NCBI GenBank assembly: GCA_963970005.1
Contig: CAXAMN010022695.1
Coordinates: 966,678 to 1,030,677, forward strand
Reading direction: 5' to 3'
Origin: Durusdinium trenchii
Lineage: Eukaryota; Sar; Dinophyceae; Suessiales; Symbiodiniaceae
DNA length: 64,000 bases
Shown: positions 22,609 to 34,974 of the stretch, in pieces
How the letters are laid out: each line of letters starts with the position of its first letter
How positions within the stretch are numbered: position 1 is the first letter of the stretch
Translations under genes and position numbers: made by a program
The notes under the pieces: generated by a model
The model's database searches: none
The model's input: only the letters and a program-made list of their open reading frames with translations
What the model was told of the DNA's origin: nothing

Positions 22609-23458
22609 TAATGTTGGATCCTGATTAGAAAATGGGTCCTCAATAATGCAATTTTTTTCAAAAACTATTCCAGCCACCCCTATTGAAAAATGGGGTCTGA
22701 ATAATGCTAACTTTTTTGGGGGACCCTAATTGTTTCTTTTTTTAATATTGGACCTTGATAAGAGTTTGAATTCCTTATGAACCCTGTCCACTTGCACTCC
22801 CCCCCTCCCTTCCCAGGCAAGCAGCCAGCAGCAAAGCAAAACACAAACAAACAAACAAACCACCAACAAGATGTTAATTAACTACAACCCTAGTCCTTGG
22901 CTGAGGAAAGCCTGCTTCTTGGCCTGAGCTGCCAAAATATTTAGGGTTCAGTATATTTCCTTTAAGAAATAGATATATTAAAGCTTAATACTACTAAGCC
23001 AATGGTTGGCTTTCTGAGAGTATTGATAAGTATACGTTTCCATAGTTCTTCTTCAAAACTGACAGCTTCCCAAAACCATCAATTCCCTAATCAATCCTTT
23101 ATGCCTTTATGTAAAGATTCCTCCTAAACAAAGTTTCAAGGTAGTAGACCAGGAGGGCCCGTGATCCTCAATAATGAATTTGTTTTAAGGGTCCTCAATT
23201 GTGCGAAGTTTTTTTCCTGAATAAAAAAAAGCAATTCATCATAGTTGATCACTACTACTACTGCTACTACAACAACTACAACTACAACTACTACAACTAC
23301 TACTGAATACAATCTATGAAAGGAAAAGGAAAACAACATTGAATTGCAAAAGGAAGTCTACCAGGAATCTAGAATTGTTTTGGTACTAGTTTATTGTAGA
23401 GACCCCTCCAATCGTTTAGCTAGGGGGGGGCCTATTTATTAATCAGGATCCAACATTA
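22609..23458. mobile_element. 850-bp non-autonomous element with 19-20-bp TIRs
   Basis: The left end TAATGTTGGATCCTGATTA is mirrored exactly at 23440-23458. The subterminal zones hold four related repeats of GGGTCCTCAATAATGC type followed by a T run (22636, 22692, 23164, 23199). The interior lacks a credible reading frame and contains an ACT/ACA microsatellite at 23249-23305. It is most simply a DNA-transposon derivative. Confidence 0.7.
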
Positions 23459-24169
23459 GGTAAAGTACTTGTGAAGCCGTGATGTGTGTGTGAGAGCCAC
23501 CAAGTTGATTCTCAAAAGGTCAGTCACTACGAGATGTACCCTTCGAATTCTCCCTTGGCCAGGATCAAACCTCAAAATGGACCTTGTACAGAATTGGCTG
23601 TTTAGATGCCTCTTTTGCCACGAATCAAGGGTTTGGGCAAAATATAAATCTTTGTGGATGAACCTGATGTATCTCATCTATTTTCGGTATAATCCCCGAT
23701 ATTCTAGTTGCACCCCCTGTTCTGTTTAGGGCAGCAGATTTTGATGTGCAGGTCATGTACAATCCACTGCGAATGGACCCATCTATAGTCATACATCCCC
23801 AACAAACATCACACTCCACCCTCGGTAACCCTTAGTCAATGAACAAAAACGTGAGACACACATCAAATTGTCAGCATCTTCCAACACCAATCAAACTTCA
23901 AACATCCAGGACATACCTGGATCTTCAAAGTGACCTTTTGATAACCTGGTTTGAGGTCACTTAAGCCTCCTAAGGGTCACTTAGGAACCTTCAAAAGGTC
24001 AGTTGAAGAAGCCGGTATGGCTATTTTACTTCTATTTCCAGCAGCAAACCCAATGGCAGGCAACGGAGCCTGGCAACTCTCCCATCCTCACAGGAACAGT
24101 CGTGTCTGGCGCCCAGACTCGCGTATACTCCCTGGGTTTTCGAACCAAACAGCTGTTGTTGCCATCTCT

Positions 24170-24345
24170 TCATGGTCGGGTTGGTGCATCCTTCAGTGTC
24201 TGGGAGGTCCCATCATGTCCCATCCAGTGACTGTTATCCATCCTCCGTCTCGATCCAAAGGGGCCGAACATTGAAAAAAACCGCTCGAAGTCTGCCACCG
24301 ACCTCAGCGAGTGCGCGAGTTTCGCAGCTTTCATGCATGAAACAC
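24170..24345 (-). CDS. Exon candidate, unknown protein
   Basis: Acceptor CACCTGCCAG, reading MKAAKLAHSLRSVADFERFF then SMFGPFGSRRRMDN. A second frame (CFMHESCETRALAEVGGRLR) is also open and would be in phase with the exon at 24598-24655, so frame is unresolved. Confidence 0.36.
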
Positions 24346-24597
24346 TGGCAGGTGGGCGAGTTTCGCGTTGATCAACAATACCCCCCAAGTGGTGTAAATA
24401 TGTTTGTGATCAGCCGTGTACAGTATCTACACATATACCTCTTCACTATCCCAAGGATAGTACCTACACCATGAACTCTTCTTCACAACACCGAACCTGC
24501 CTCTTGGCCGCTCTTGGCCCTTTTCGCGTGGTGGGCTTAAAGAGCCTGACTGGCCCCTTTCAGCCGATTGGGCGCTGAAACACCTTCTCTGTGCCAC

Positions 24598-24655
24598 CTG
24601 CCAATTGCTTTCAGATGTCATCTTGGCGCTTGGAAGCTTCAGCTTGATCTTGAAA
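24598..24655 (-). CDS. Small internal exon, unknown protein
   Basis: A 58-bp exon with acceptor AGTTCCTCCAG and donor CAG/GTGGCA, reading FKIKLKLPSAKMTSESNWQ. Confidence 0.42.
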
Positions 24656-24689
24656 CTGGAGGAACTGGTGCGGCTTTATTCCTTTTAGG

Positions 24690-24999
24690 CTAATATATAG
24701 GCTTCTTGGGAACGGAACGCACGGTCTGCAGAATGCCAGGTGCGACCTTACGGCGACCTTTCGCATCGATGACGAGTCCAAGAAGTTCAGCGACCAAGGG
24801 ACACCATCCCTCCAGTGAGCCCAAGGAAAACACCCTACAAAGAGATGACCCCTCACTAAGCTCGTAGCTCCGCCTACAGGTAGTGGATTCGCTTGGTGCG
24901 TGGCCGACGTGGAAATCAGCACTACTTGACCCCTCAGATCCCACCAGGGTCAAGTAGACAGGGTGCTTGTAGTAGGCGTGGACCTTGTCGATCAATGTC
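24690..24999 (-). CDS. Exon pair or long exon, unknown protein
   Basis: Open frame entered at CGTCGAG followed by G. The two ends are strongly coding: TLIDKVHAYYKHPVYLTL, then WCPLVAELLGLVIDAKGRRK and VAPGILQTVRSV. The middle is weaker and bounded by GTGGGA and an AG, so it may be an intron of about 135 bp. Confidence 0.47.
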
Positions 25000-25568
25000 C
25001 TCGACGGATGACGTGGTCACCCAGCCCTACACATGAAATAAAGTTGAACAAACAGCACAAAAGACATCAATAGACAGTTGGTACAGGAGTGTTTGGACCC
25101 GGCAGCACTCCATTTCCATGAATCCTGGAATACACTTCGAAACACATACTACCTGGATCAGGACAAAATCGTACAAAAGCACTTCGATTTTGTGACAGAG
25201 TGAACAACAATTCACCACAATCTCACTGTGTATGTTGTCTTCGGTTGGGCCTGCGGATGACCGACAACCTCACCGATGTCGGGCCTGCCTCGCGTGTAAA
25301 GACTGCCATAAGAAGCAACGCGCAACTATGGACACCGGTTGGGTCTGGTTGGTTGTAGGTCCGCGTCCAGCTCTCGGATGCGGTATTCCGAATTTCCCCT
25401 TCTGAGGGCTGAGGGCTGGTGCTTGCAATGCTGAGGCGGCCCGCCCTGTCAAACCCAAATATACCAAACATGCATATACCAAACATATAGCTTCTAGCTA
25501 CTAGTAGCTTACTTGTTACTAGTAGTAATGGCCTCCAACCTACTAGCAATGGCCTCCACCTAGTAGCT

Positions 25569-25748
25569 TCATGTCGCTTCTAGTAGAAGATCCGGCATAT
25601 CGGAGCCCACCATGCCCTCGAAGAGATGGAACTGGTCAGCGTTGAGGCTGAGGTGGGGCTCACGGCGGTTGAGGCTCTGCCGGTCACTCTCGTTGTTACA
25701 GTTGCACTTGGCGACGCTGAAGTTGCGAATGCACAGCAGGTATGTGTC
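25569..25748 (-). CDS. Exon, unknown protein (very coding-like)
   Basis: Acceptor GCACCCAG followed by G. Reads DTYLLCIRNFSVAKCNCNNE then SDRQSLNRREPHLSLNADQF and HLFEGMVGSDMPDL. Almost every third position is G or C. It ends at TGA, or earlier at a GTGGGC donor near 25603. The product is not recognised. Confidence 0.55.
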   Translation of the reverse strand, partial: DTYLLCIRNFSVAKCNCNNESDRQSLNRREPHLSLNADQFHLFEGMVGSDMPDLLLEAT

Positions 25749-25987
25749 CTGGGTGCACTGGGTGGGTTGAGTGACTTCGGTTGGTCACTCCCACAAAAGA
25801 CGATCTTCCCAAACTCTCTAACCCCAAAAACGCTGATCCGCAGGATTGTTATCTTCCCAGGTTTCACCAACCAAACGCCACTAAGCTTATGCCTCTCACA
25901 GGAAGAAACATAAAAGAACAAATCAACGGCTCCACTGTATGCTTTCAACCGAGCTATCACGCAGCCTTCAATAGCTACCCGAGCTAC

Positions 25988-26130
25988 CCCAGTGTTCTTC
26001 CAAAAACCGCCATGGCGAAATCCACCAACGAGAGGCGTTCGGCGTTCGTTCCCGCGCCGCTGGTGGAAACCAAGCTTCGACGGTGGAGTCACGAATGAAG
26101 GGATCTGCCAGGATCTCAATCTCCATGGCG
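25988..26130 (-). CDS. Internal exon, unknown protein
   Basis: Acceptor GATCCATAG and donor GTAGCT, 143 bp. Reads AMEIEILADPFIRDSTVEAW then FPPAARERTPNASRWW. Confidence 0.47.
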
Positions 26131-26991
26131 CTATGGATCAGCAAGCCACACACCCATTCGTAGACACACCAAAGCCTAAGTGATCCAGATGCGTGTAATT
26201 AGACGGTATGAACATATAGAGGAGATATGAGTGTCTGCCAAAAGATACTGTCAAGCAAAGGACATGATTCAGCAAGGTTAACGCTTTTGAAGGGAGCCTA
26301 TCGCTTTTGCAGGTTTTAGCCCAATTCCTCAAATTCAGGACCGCTCTTTACTAAATTAGTCATTGCACGTTTGGGCGGCTGCTGATAATATGTGCAGCTG
26401 TCAAAACATGTTAGCCATTCTGCTTCCACTATTGCTCCACACAGTCTCAAGCAAAAACCAACAACCCCACAATCTCCCTCCAACCTGACGATTCTTTGTG
26501 GTTCCTCTTTGAAGCTACCACATGAGCCGCCATTGTTTGACCCGAATTGCCAGGCGGCCTTGACCAGCTCTTTGGCAGGAACTTATGGGAGCTGGCTAGG
26601 ACATATCACACATATATCACACACACCGGTATCGGTTTGGGTATCGCTCTAAAAACCCAAACTTGTTGTTCCAAAACATAGGTCAAACATGGTCAAACGA
26701 TCTTTGGCATATTCCTGGAACAGGTATTGCTCTAACAGGTCGGTTCCCTATCGCTACACACACACACAGTGATTGCAAAGCTCTACGAAGTCAATGGCAG
26801 GTCACCTCTACAACTCTTTATATAGGATGTTTTGGCCTTTTCTCATATGAAGAGAAGGGTTCGCATTCACACAATGGACATTGATCATGAAACATCATAT
26901 ATATATATTATATAGATATCATATCTCCTGCCCCCTCAGCTCTATATATCGCTGGTGGCTTTCCGTGCTCTATGCTTCTATAGTGCCTAAC

Positions 26992-27171
26992 AGGAAATCT
27001 CGCTCTTCCCGTGTCCTCTCCAAAAGCCCAATCCACGGTCTTGACCAAGACTTCTCGCGGGAACGATTCAACGAAGGCGGAAAAGCCGTGGTGAGGTCGC
27101 GTTTGAACACGCTTTCGGCGGTCCAGGTGCCTCGAGAAGTAGTTCCAGGAGGCCAAAACGATCATCCCATC
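26992..27171 (-). CDS. Internal exon of 60 codons, unknown protein
   Basis: Acceptor TTGCTCCAG followed by G, donor GTTAGG. Starts and ends between codons. Reads DGMIVLASWNYFSRHLDRRK then HHGFSAFVESFPREVLVKTV. A second minus frame is open for half the length but has weaker third-position bias. Confidence 0.47.
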
Positions 27172-27539
27172 CTGGAGCAAGCGAGGCGCCCAAAATCCCT
27201 AAATCACAAAAAAAAAGCGACCAAAAAAGCGGGGCAAAACAACAAGCTTGGGAAATTGATCGGTTGGTGAAAACGGGTGAACCCATGTATTCTTCATGCA
27301 CAAAAAGTCTGTGACTTTGGTGCTCAAAAGAGAATGGGGTGCAAAAGTCACCTCACAAATGGTGATAATAGCTATTTCAAAGGTCTGGATTTCCACACCG
27401 ACACCTTACGCAGGCAACCAAGTATACTACAGATTGATGTAGTTTTATTTTATGATGTCCACATAATGATATGTCCACTCATGTCCACTCCATATTTGCA
27501 GAGCCTGTGCCCACACTTCCACTTCTGTGCATGTTCCAC

Positions 27540-27648
27540 GAATCCCTGTTCCCTTTTTTCTCTGCCAGGGCGCAGAGAGAGCGATAAACTCTTCAAGCAA
27601 ATTGACGCAGAGCGCCATCATGTCTGGATCACCCTGGGGGATGCATGC
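27540..27648 (-). CDS. Internal exon, unknown protein
   Basis: Acceptor with a pyrimidine tract then GACTGGCAG, donor GTGGAA. Reads ACIPQGDPDMMALCVNLLEE then FIALSAPWQ. Confidence 0.48.
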
Positions 27649-28344
27649 CTGCCAGTCACGGGCGGTCACGGAAGACAAATCAGCACAAAAGGCTGTCTCA
27701 CGTGGTTGGTGGTGTGTAGAATCGACATTTGACGGGTAAAGTCGAGAGCTGAAGTCATCTGAAACAGAAGGGACAATCCAAGAACATCGCTCAAAATAGC
27801 ACAATGTGTGAAATTGTTCAGTATTCTTGCTTGCCGCAGGGGACAAATGTCGGGGCCGGTGGAAAGTTAAAGCGGTTAAAGGTGGTCTGACACGTTCATG
27901 ACATGTTACACAAACTTCCAACAACCACAATTGCTTTTGTTGCAAAGAAGAAGCACTTCAGGCATCAGAAAAAAAAGGTGATGCAAACGGCCTTCATTCC
28001 TGACTTTGTCCAGTGTGAAAGTCCTGCTTGAAGTCTGAATGCAAGCCTCAATTTCTTCAACAAGGCACTCAGGTTGGACTTTTTAGCCTACGTTTCCAGG
28101 AATGCAAATTCAGACTCTGAGATGAATAAGATTAACATGGTACAATATATATATAATATAGTATATATAGATATATCAGCACCACCCAGGTCGGGTGGTT
28201 TATAAACCCCCCTGAAGATGTATGTTCCTAATAACCAACCCTTTTATCCCGTTTGGGCTCCTGGCCCATCTCCTCAGGTTCGGTGGTATTTGACCCCCCC
28301 TGGGACCCACCCCTGGCCAGGAGCCCTAGGGCAAAACATCAACT

Positions 28345-28432
28345 TCAGGCCATCCACGACGCAGAAGTGTCGAAAAGAAGCACCTTGTCGATCCAGAAGC
28401 CGATGCTGCCCCAAGTGCTGGCATCCCCATAC
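28345..28432 (-). CDS. Exon with stop, unknown protein
   Basis: Acceptor CGCTTTCAG followed by G; reads YGDASTWGSIGFWIDKVLLF then DTSASWMA and TGA. It completes a split glycine codon left by the exon at 28828-28943, so the two join in phase. It looks like a C-terminal exon. Confidence 0.52.
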
Positions 28433-28827
28433 CTGAAAGCGGTGGGTTCGGTCATGAGAGGGGACAAGCACCAGAAATCATCTGAGTCATGGACAACATC
28501 AATGTTTAGGATTTTGTAGGGAATCTGATTAGTTCAAATCCTTGTCTATACATATAGGGGGCCAAAAAAAGGTCGATAGCTCGCTGTGGGAGAACAGGAT
28601 TTCCGGAGCAGCCGTGACGAGTATCGCTTAGGTGCAGGTGGCCTAATATGTGGCCATGTAAGTATTCTAAGTATGACCTACACCCCCCCCCCAAACAGCC
28701 TGTGGGACGAAACAACTCATGGAACCTGACTCTGTGACGCTGGATCATGTGATCAATGTGCTGAAATCAGCGCTGTGTTCCATGAGCTCTGGCGAGCTAG
28801 TGAACTGAAAAGCTCACATCGGTTCAC

Positions 28828-28943
28828 CCCTCGATGGGACGCCACCCGGCCGCGATTCGCTGGTGGTTTCCCCCGGTGAAACGAAGCGGACCTGGGACGT
28901 GGCCTCGGTACCTTGGAGTTAGGAAGGTCATGGCGTGGACGTT
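28828..28943 (-). CDS. Internal exon with YRGHVPG motif
   Basis: Acceptor CTGATCCAG, donor GTGAAC, 116 bp. Reads NVHAMTFLTPRYRGHVPGPL then RFTGGNHQRIAAGWRPIE. The Y-x-GHVPG segment loosely resembles the repeat of axonemal CIMIP2/FAM166-type proteins, but one motif is not enough to name it. In phase with 28345-28432. Confidence 0.5.
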
Positions 28944-29319
28944 CTGGATCAGCATCGTTCAAGAACCCGGGTGACGTTGATCGACTATAGTTAATGTGAC
29001 TTTTAGGCCTCCGATCTCGATGGCTTGGATCTGGCCAGACCCAAGTCAAGCCGCCTGAAAAACACAAGCAATTCAAACGGGCCGAAGCAGTTGAAAGGTG
29101 GAAGGAGACCCAGACTTGCCATGACTTCTCCCGTGTCTTGCCATAGGGATTCAAGGGTTACACTTCCAAACAGGAGGGGCAAGCCCCTTCCAGTGAGTCA
29201 GAGTCAGAGGGTAGAACATCCTAGAACCTGAGTAACCCCTGTTCTGGAGCCAAAGGACAAAAACGAACAACCGGATCTAACAAGCAACGATCCATGAGTG
29301 TGTGAGGTGTTTTTTTGTC

Positions 29320-29440
29320 TTTTTCGGGAGAAACCACGCATTGGCCACGGTCAGATGGTCCATGCCTTTCCCACCCGAGCGTTTCCGGCCCCGGGTCGGT
29401 TGCCGAAAGGACTCGTTCACGAAGACCGAGATGCAGGTTC
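29320..29440 (-). CDS. Exon candidate, unknown protein
   Basis: Acceptor GATGCTTGCAG followed by G; reads TCISVFVNESFRQPTRGRKR then GGKGMDHLTVANAWFLPKK with strong G/C third positions. Two competing frames are open, but this one has the best codon bias. Confidence 0.42.
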
Positions 29441-29592
29441 CTGCAAGCATCTTTAGCATAGCAGCAAAGCTCCTCGGGAAGCGAGCGATGTGTGGTGCGA
29501 TGTGCGGTGTGCCGCCGGTGTGCTACCGTCCCTCTTGGGCCGATGTGTGGGGCGAATGGCGAAGTAGAAAAGACCAATGAGACATAGCCTAC

Positions 29593-29766
29593 AGCCAATT
29601 CCCAGCCGTCAATCGCCGTGACATGGCGCTCAGATGCGCTCGCGCTCCACTGAACTGTCTTCTCTTTCATCGACGTGCGACCAGCTGACCTCGCATCTTC
29701 CCGGTGCTTCCTTTGGTACGAACGCTGACAAGAGACTCGCCCGCACGAGTCACGCTTCACAGCATC
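29593..29766 (-). CDS. Internal exon of 58 codons, unknown protein
   Basis: Acceptor GACCCGCTAG followed by G, donor GTAGGC. Reads DAVKRDSCGRVSCQRSYQRK then MKEKTVQWSASASERHVTAI. Starts and ends between codons. Confidence 0.47.
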
Positions 29767-30342
29767 CTAGCGGGTCGAGAGTCTGGTGCACCGCCCTGTG
29801 GGCGGGTCAAGAAGAGCGAGGGCAGGCCGGGCGGACGCGTGGGAGTGGCGGAGTCCACGGAATTGTATAGGTCCGCCTCTTGGCGCACACCAACGACGCA
29901 ATGGAAATACGATGTTGTTGTTCGAGTGCATTACGTAGACGGCGTTTGGTGCGCTTTCGTTTTGTGCGCTTTACTTTGGTGCTGAGCAGGCCGAAGAGAC
30001 ATATAGCTTCCATCTCAAGTATTCTTAAGTACTTAAGGAGGCCATCGCTATTGGGTTGGAGGCCATCGCTATTAGCTTCCTTTTGATTCCTTTTGTTTCT
30101 ACAAGTATAGGTGTGAGCTATCTGAGCTGATCTAAGGATCCAAGCTTCAAGTATTCTGAAGTAGTTTGTCTTTTTTTTGCTCGGCTAAAACAGCTCCCCC
30201 TAGTGCTTTCGGGCCAGGCTATCCGCATACCAGGTGAAGCGATTGATGCGATGTCAAAACACTTTACAACATCGCTTGCAGGCACAAGAACAAAGGTCAG
30301 TGGGAAAGAAACGAGGAGATTCATCATTCCGGACACATCTCC

Positions 30343-30430
30343 ACACTTTAATCTTCATCTTCATCTTCTTCTTCTTCTTTTTCTTATTATTTTTCTTCCT
30401 CTACTTATATTTTTTATTCATTAATATTAT
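30343..30430 (+). repeat. Pyrimidine-rich low-complexity tract
   Basis: TTC/TTCTT repeats on the plus strand grading into an AT-rich stretch. No coding meaning. Confidence 0.7.
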
Positions 30431-30477
30431 TGTTTTTCTTATTAACTATTCTTCATTATTCTTCTCTTCCATTCAAC

Positions 30478-30613
30478 TTTCCGCCCACACGGTCTCCGTC
30501 CCTCACCCCGTCATATTGTCTCCACGCCAGGGTGCTGCAGCTTTCGTCTGCCTCGATCGTTTGGGAGCGAAGAAGACAGCAGACCCGTGTAGAAACGGAG
30601 TCGTTGTAGACCA
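30478..30613 (-). CDS. Exon candidate, unknown protein
   Basis: Reads YNDSVSTRVCCLLRSQTIEA then DESCSTLAWRQYDGVRDGDR with high G/C third positions. The acceptor was not identified, and a plus-strand alternative begins at a CACGCCAG acceptor. Confidence 0.35.
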
Positions 30614-31577
30614 CCATGGTAGGATCCCAATAGGTAGTGGACCACTAGGTGACCAATAGGTTGTCTTTTACTATCGTTTTCTCAAGAAGCTCCACATGCC
30701 CCCTACCCAGGTTTTGAGACTGTTGGGACATGCTCTGTCAGGTGTGCATATTCAATCCCCAAACACCCAAACCGCGTAAGCAGTTTTCCGCAAAATTTGA
30801 CGGGCTCCCGCACAACCACCAGCGAAGAAGAGGGGCCCAAAAAACTGTTTTTTCAGCTGGCAACTGACACAGATTTGCCCTCCTCTCTGCCCAAGAAGCG
30901 GGAAGCTGGTTTGCTTTGCCATGGTCTCGGCCTGACACGTTCGACCAAGGATTGGGTTACAATCAGAACAAATGCTTGTCATATCAGGAAATTTATGATG
31001 AGAGAGAGAAAGAGAGTGAGACAACAACGCTGGACAAGGACTTAGACTAAGTGCATGGATTATAATGATTATATAATCAAATATAATTAAGAACCCTCAA
31101 ACCTGCCTTGATCGTCAGTGAGTAGTGTATGATTGTCATCTTTTCTGGACAGTTTGAAATCATTGTCTTGACATTCTTTGGAGATGATCAATGCAGCATG
31201 CTATGCAGCCAACACGGTCGCTTTTCATACTGCCAATCATCATGCTTTCTCATATTGATTCATGAACCCAGCATCATGCGGCAACTGCACCCCTTTCCGC
31301 CATTTTGGGGGGGGGGCGCAAGTGGATGGGATGATTGTCTCTTCGAACGCCTTCTCGGAAGGGCGCACCCTATCCAAGGCCCCAAGAGAAGTGAAGCTGA
31401 GACACGTGACTGAGGTGAAACGGTGATGTTCCATCTCTCAGGGCACTCTGAAAGCCAAACTTTGCCGTGGTCGATAATATCATGAAAGGATTTGAAAGGG
31501 TAAACCATGATAAGCCTGCACCCTCCCTCCACCAACTAAGATCACTCCCATCTCCGCTCCGTTTTTCGCCCATCCAC

Positions 31578-31675
31578 CTCCATCTGGTTTTTTCTGAGGT
31601 CCCGGCCCAACCCACCGGCTTGTTCCAGCAGTGCGACACGAACACGATGTGACCGTTCGTCTGCCGACACTTGGC
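31578..31675 (-). CDS. Internal exon with IVFVSHCW motif
   Basis: Acceptor CGCCCAGAG followed by G, donor GTGGAT, 98 bp. Reads AKCRQTNGHIVFVSHCWNKP. A hydrophobic strand followed by SHxW resembles a segment common in large dinoflagellate and plant proteins, but the domain cannot be named from one exon. Confidence 0.5.
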
Positions 31676-32408
31676 CTCTGGGCGAAGCCCACGGAAACGC
31701 CACCGTCGAGCTGTCGAGCTGGTTCGGCACAAGGGGGTGGACACAACGTGCGCCGGGTCTTTGCGCCAGGAAAGGGCGGCATGTCCTAATTGGTTGAAAG
31801 ATGTTGAAAGTTGAAACACGTCATGTAGCGGCCGGAGGCTGTCACGACGTCAAACCTTCTGAAGACGACTCCAGAACCTTCTGGCAAAATTGAAATCTGA
31901 AGTCGGAGCAAAAGACCCTACCATGCTTCATCGATCAATTTGTTTGAAAAATATAGTATATAGTATGGCAATATTGCGGGAGCCATGGGATAAGATAATA
32001 GCTGCATCTCAGAGCCTTTATATAACACAACCAAAACAGACTTGGTTGACCTAGGCATTCAGTGAAGGCAATCATTTTCTGAATAAGGATGCTCCCTCCC
32101 ACCAATGAACACACATCCAGCATAAGGTAGAATGAGTGATGTGGCACTCTTCCAGCACCCACACAAATCTCAAATAATCAGGTTGGGAGATGTTGGGAGT
32201 CTTCAAGACGGGGGGTGGTTCCACTGAGATCATGAGTATATATTCTCCAAGCTCCCATGCTTTGGGACTGGGCTTCGATAGAAATTCACTCATCAGAGTG
32301 GTTCTATAACCCTAGGGATCCAGTCGTACCTTCTCAGGAAGTATTTGGACCCCCAAAGCCATAAAAGTGTTTCCAATCACCTTCTCAAAGGGTGCCAGTC
32401 GATCCAAC

Positions 32409-32503
32409 CTGCAGTTTGCGGCTCCAAGTCGAGTCGGACAACTTGGGTTCGAGTCTGACAGCTCTGGTCGAGTTGCCATGCTTTCTTCGCTGCCTAACCA
32501 GTC
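32409..32503 (-). CDS. Internal exon candidate, unknown protein
   Basis: Acceptor AGCCCTGCAG followed by G, donor CAG/GTTGGA. Reads DWLGSEESMATRPELSDSNP then SCPTRLGAANC. Third-position bias is moderate. Confidence 0.36.
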
Positions 32504-33404
32504 CTGCAGGGCTGAGCAGGGCGGAACCGAGAGCAAGGAACCACGAACAACTTCGGTGGGCCATGCGAGACCAAAGCTTCTTGGGGGCTCTGCTCTGACC
32601 TTCTTGGATTCGTGGAGAAAAGATCACGTGGATTCTTCAGAGAACGTGAGAACAGTAGCATATCATCGTTGTCCTCATGCGAGCTGCTGGGCAAGGGGGG
32701 GCAGCCTTGCTGAATGCAAAACATCCACAACATGGCTGTGAGTCAAAACCGTCTCCCGCCAAGGGGATTCCGGTGCTGCGCAGCAAAAAGCTGCCCATCC
32801 GACCACCGCACGGTAAAATAATAGCATATAATAGCTAGAAAGCTTCCCACCTATCCATGCAATTGCCATTTTACTATTCAATCTGTGCTCCACACGACTT
32901 CAAGCAACACCCTTCGCGCACTAATCCGACATATCGGGTTTTGGTCCAAAAAAACTGATCTCCGAGAAACAAAGAGTGCCCAAAGCCTCCTTCAACTATA
33001 GGCTTTCATGCGAAGGAAGCATAATGCGGGGTATTACTCTAGGCCCATCATTCCCAGGGCTGATGATGTCTGCCTCAAGTTCCCAGTTCTTAGGGTCCAG
33101 GTACCTCCTCTTCGGTCGCACGCATGGTCCACGTACATGGTCCATTCGGCTGGTGGGGTTGTGAATGCATCATGGGTCCCCGAAGAGATGACCTATGACC
33201 CAACGGTTTAGGCCGGCCGGACCCAGTCAATGGCAGATACCACCCACTGACTGGAGATCTGCCAGATGCTCCATGCGTTTAACCAATGAGTACAAAGGAA
33301 AAAGGTTGTGGAATAACATGGACGATCCATACCCTGGTTAGGAGGCTAAACGCATCAGCGCTGCAAGAATTCAAGAACATCCTAAACCTGTGGATAAAGC
33401 CGCT

Positions 33405-33734
33405 TTATGCAGTCGTGAATCGTAGTGTAATGTTTGTGCAATGCCAATTTCCATTGCAAAGAGGAACGAACAAAGTTGATTCATGCTGATGTCGTGGTTC
33501 GTTGCCTCGTTCTTGTCTTTTGGTGATGTGCTGCTTGTGCTGTTTGTCTTGCTTTTCCAAAGGCGTTCCTGGTATTTCTGTCGTTTCAAGAGGGAGTCCT
33601 CCACTAGCCTCAACGTACCGATAGCCCTCGTGGACCCAGTCCGAGACTGGCCTTTGGTTCGACCCAAAGGCCGGTTCGACGTCCGGTCGCCCAGTCCTTC
33701 GAAGTACGATAGCCTGGCGGCACGGTGCGTGTTC
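33405..33734 (-). CDS. Exon candidate, unknown protein
   Basis: Acceptor TTTGTCGGAG followed by G; reads EHAPCRQAIVLRRTGRPDVE then GSNQRPVSDWVHEGYRYVEA. The coding signal is strong to about 33590 and weaker beyond, so the true donor is probably inside the stated range. Confidence 0.4.
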   Translation of the reverse strand, partial: EHAPCRQAIVLRRTGRPDVEPAFGSNQRPVSDWVHEGYRYVEASGGLPLETTEIPGTPLEKQDKQHKQHITKRQERGNEPRHQHESTLFVPLCNGNWHCTNITLRFTTA

Positions 33735-34126
33735 CTCCGACAAACCGAGAGCCCGACCCGGTTGGGTCCATCTGGGGTTCGGTTGGGTCCATCTGGGGTG
33801 TTCACAAAGAGTTTACAAAGGACCGCTTCATGGACAGGTGCAAAAGCCAACTAAGCTTCTTCATCACGTACTGTGCTTGCAAAATGCGGGTTTCCACCTT
33901 TTCACCATTTAGTTGCGCCTCCAGTGAATCAATGTCAGCGATAGTGATTTCAGAGTAATTCCTCAATTCATTATTACAGTAATCTATAGTTCATGTAGAG
34001 GATTTGTTTGGCACTGATGCATTTCACATACGTGGTTCCCCACCAACCCACCCAAATCCTGGCACCTGGCTGATCCCCAAACCCTTTCCCCTGCACCTTC
34101 TTCTTTTTCCGGATGATTCACCTTCT

Positions 34127-34327
34127 TCAGCCTGTTCCCACCTCCCACGGATGAACCCGTCCGTTGCACAACAGCTCGGCTTTCGCTCCAAGCCCGTCCG
34201 CCGAGCAACAGCTATCGGCATGGCCCTGGATGTCCCAGAAGTCGACCACGTCGGGCCGTTGATCCAACTCCTGTCCGTCCGTCCGACGATCCAGAGGGAT
34301 CCGGACCCATGTGGTCACGGTGGACAC
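34127..34327 (-). CDS. Exon candidate, unknown protein
   Basis: Reads RIPLDRRTDGQELDQRPDVV then DFWDIQGHADSCCSADGLGA and ELLCNGRVHPWE with strong G/C third positions. Splice borders were not fixed. Confidence 0.42.
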   Translation of the reverse strand: MSTVTTWVRIPLDRRTDGQELDQRPDVVDFWDIQGHADSCCSADGLGAKAELLCNGRVHPWEVGTG

Positions 34328-34974
34328 GGTGTTTCCGAAACGGGACTCCTGAGTTTTGAGCTTTTGGGACTGTTCGATAGACCAATCCCATGTGGTGTTT
34401 CAATAGAATGCAACTCCAAGATCGGCCAAGGGGATGGGGCGGCCATGAGTGGGTTTGGTGGGATGGGAGTCCCTATGGAATTTCATGACCTATAGGGTTT
34501 ATAATGGAAACTTAAAAATCATAATGGGTTGGGGGCTACCTGGGGTGAAATTCTCAGCGCAAAGCAGCCTTTCCTCTTTTTCGCGGCTCAAAGACCAAGT
34601 TGTTCTGGTTGCAATCTACCCACACACTGAACAGTTCGAGGAAGACTGGGCCCTCCCCTACGCAATACTTGTCATTTTTATCTTTCAGCCACCAATAATA
34701 AATGTTAGAGCTCTAAGACTATTAGACTATAAACAATAAATGATTAGACCATTTAGACTACAAGAGCAAGAAGTTACCTGTGGTTCATGTATAGTTTAAA
34801 CATGTTTAATCTACAGTAACACACATGAAATGAAGCAACTCCATTGTTTGCAAGAACTCCACACAAAACTCCACAAAAGAAACTATAAAAGAACATGTTT
34901 TTGTTTAGTTATCCCGGCAGTAAACCCCCACACAGTCATAAAAACAATTATAAGAAACACATGTGTTCTTATAC

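Noticed and set aside
32440-32460. GGTTCGAGTC resembling a tRNA B box
   Set aside because: No matching A box or cloverleaf arms nearby.
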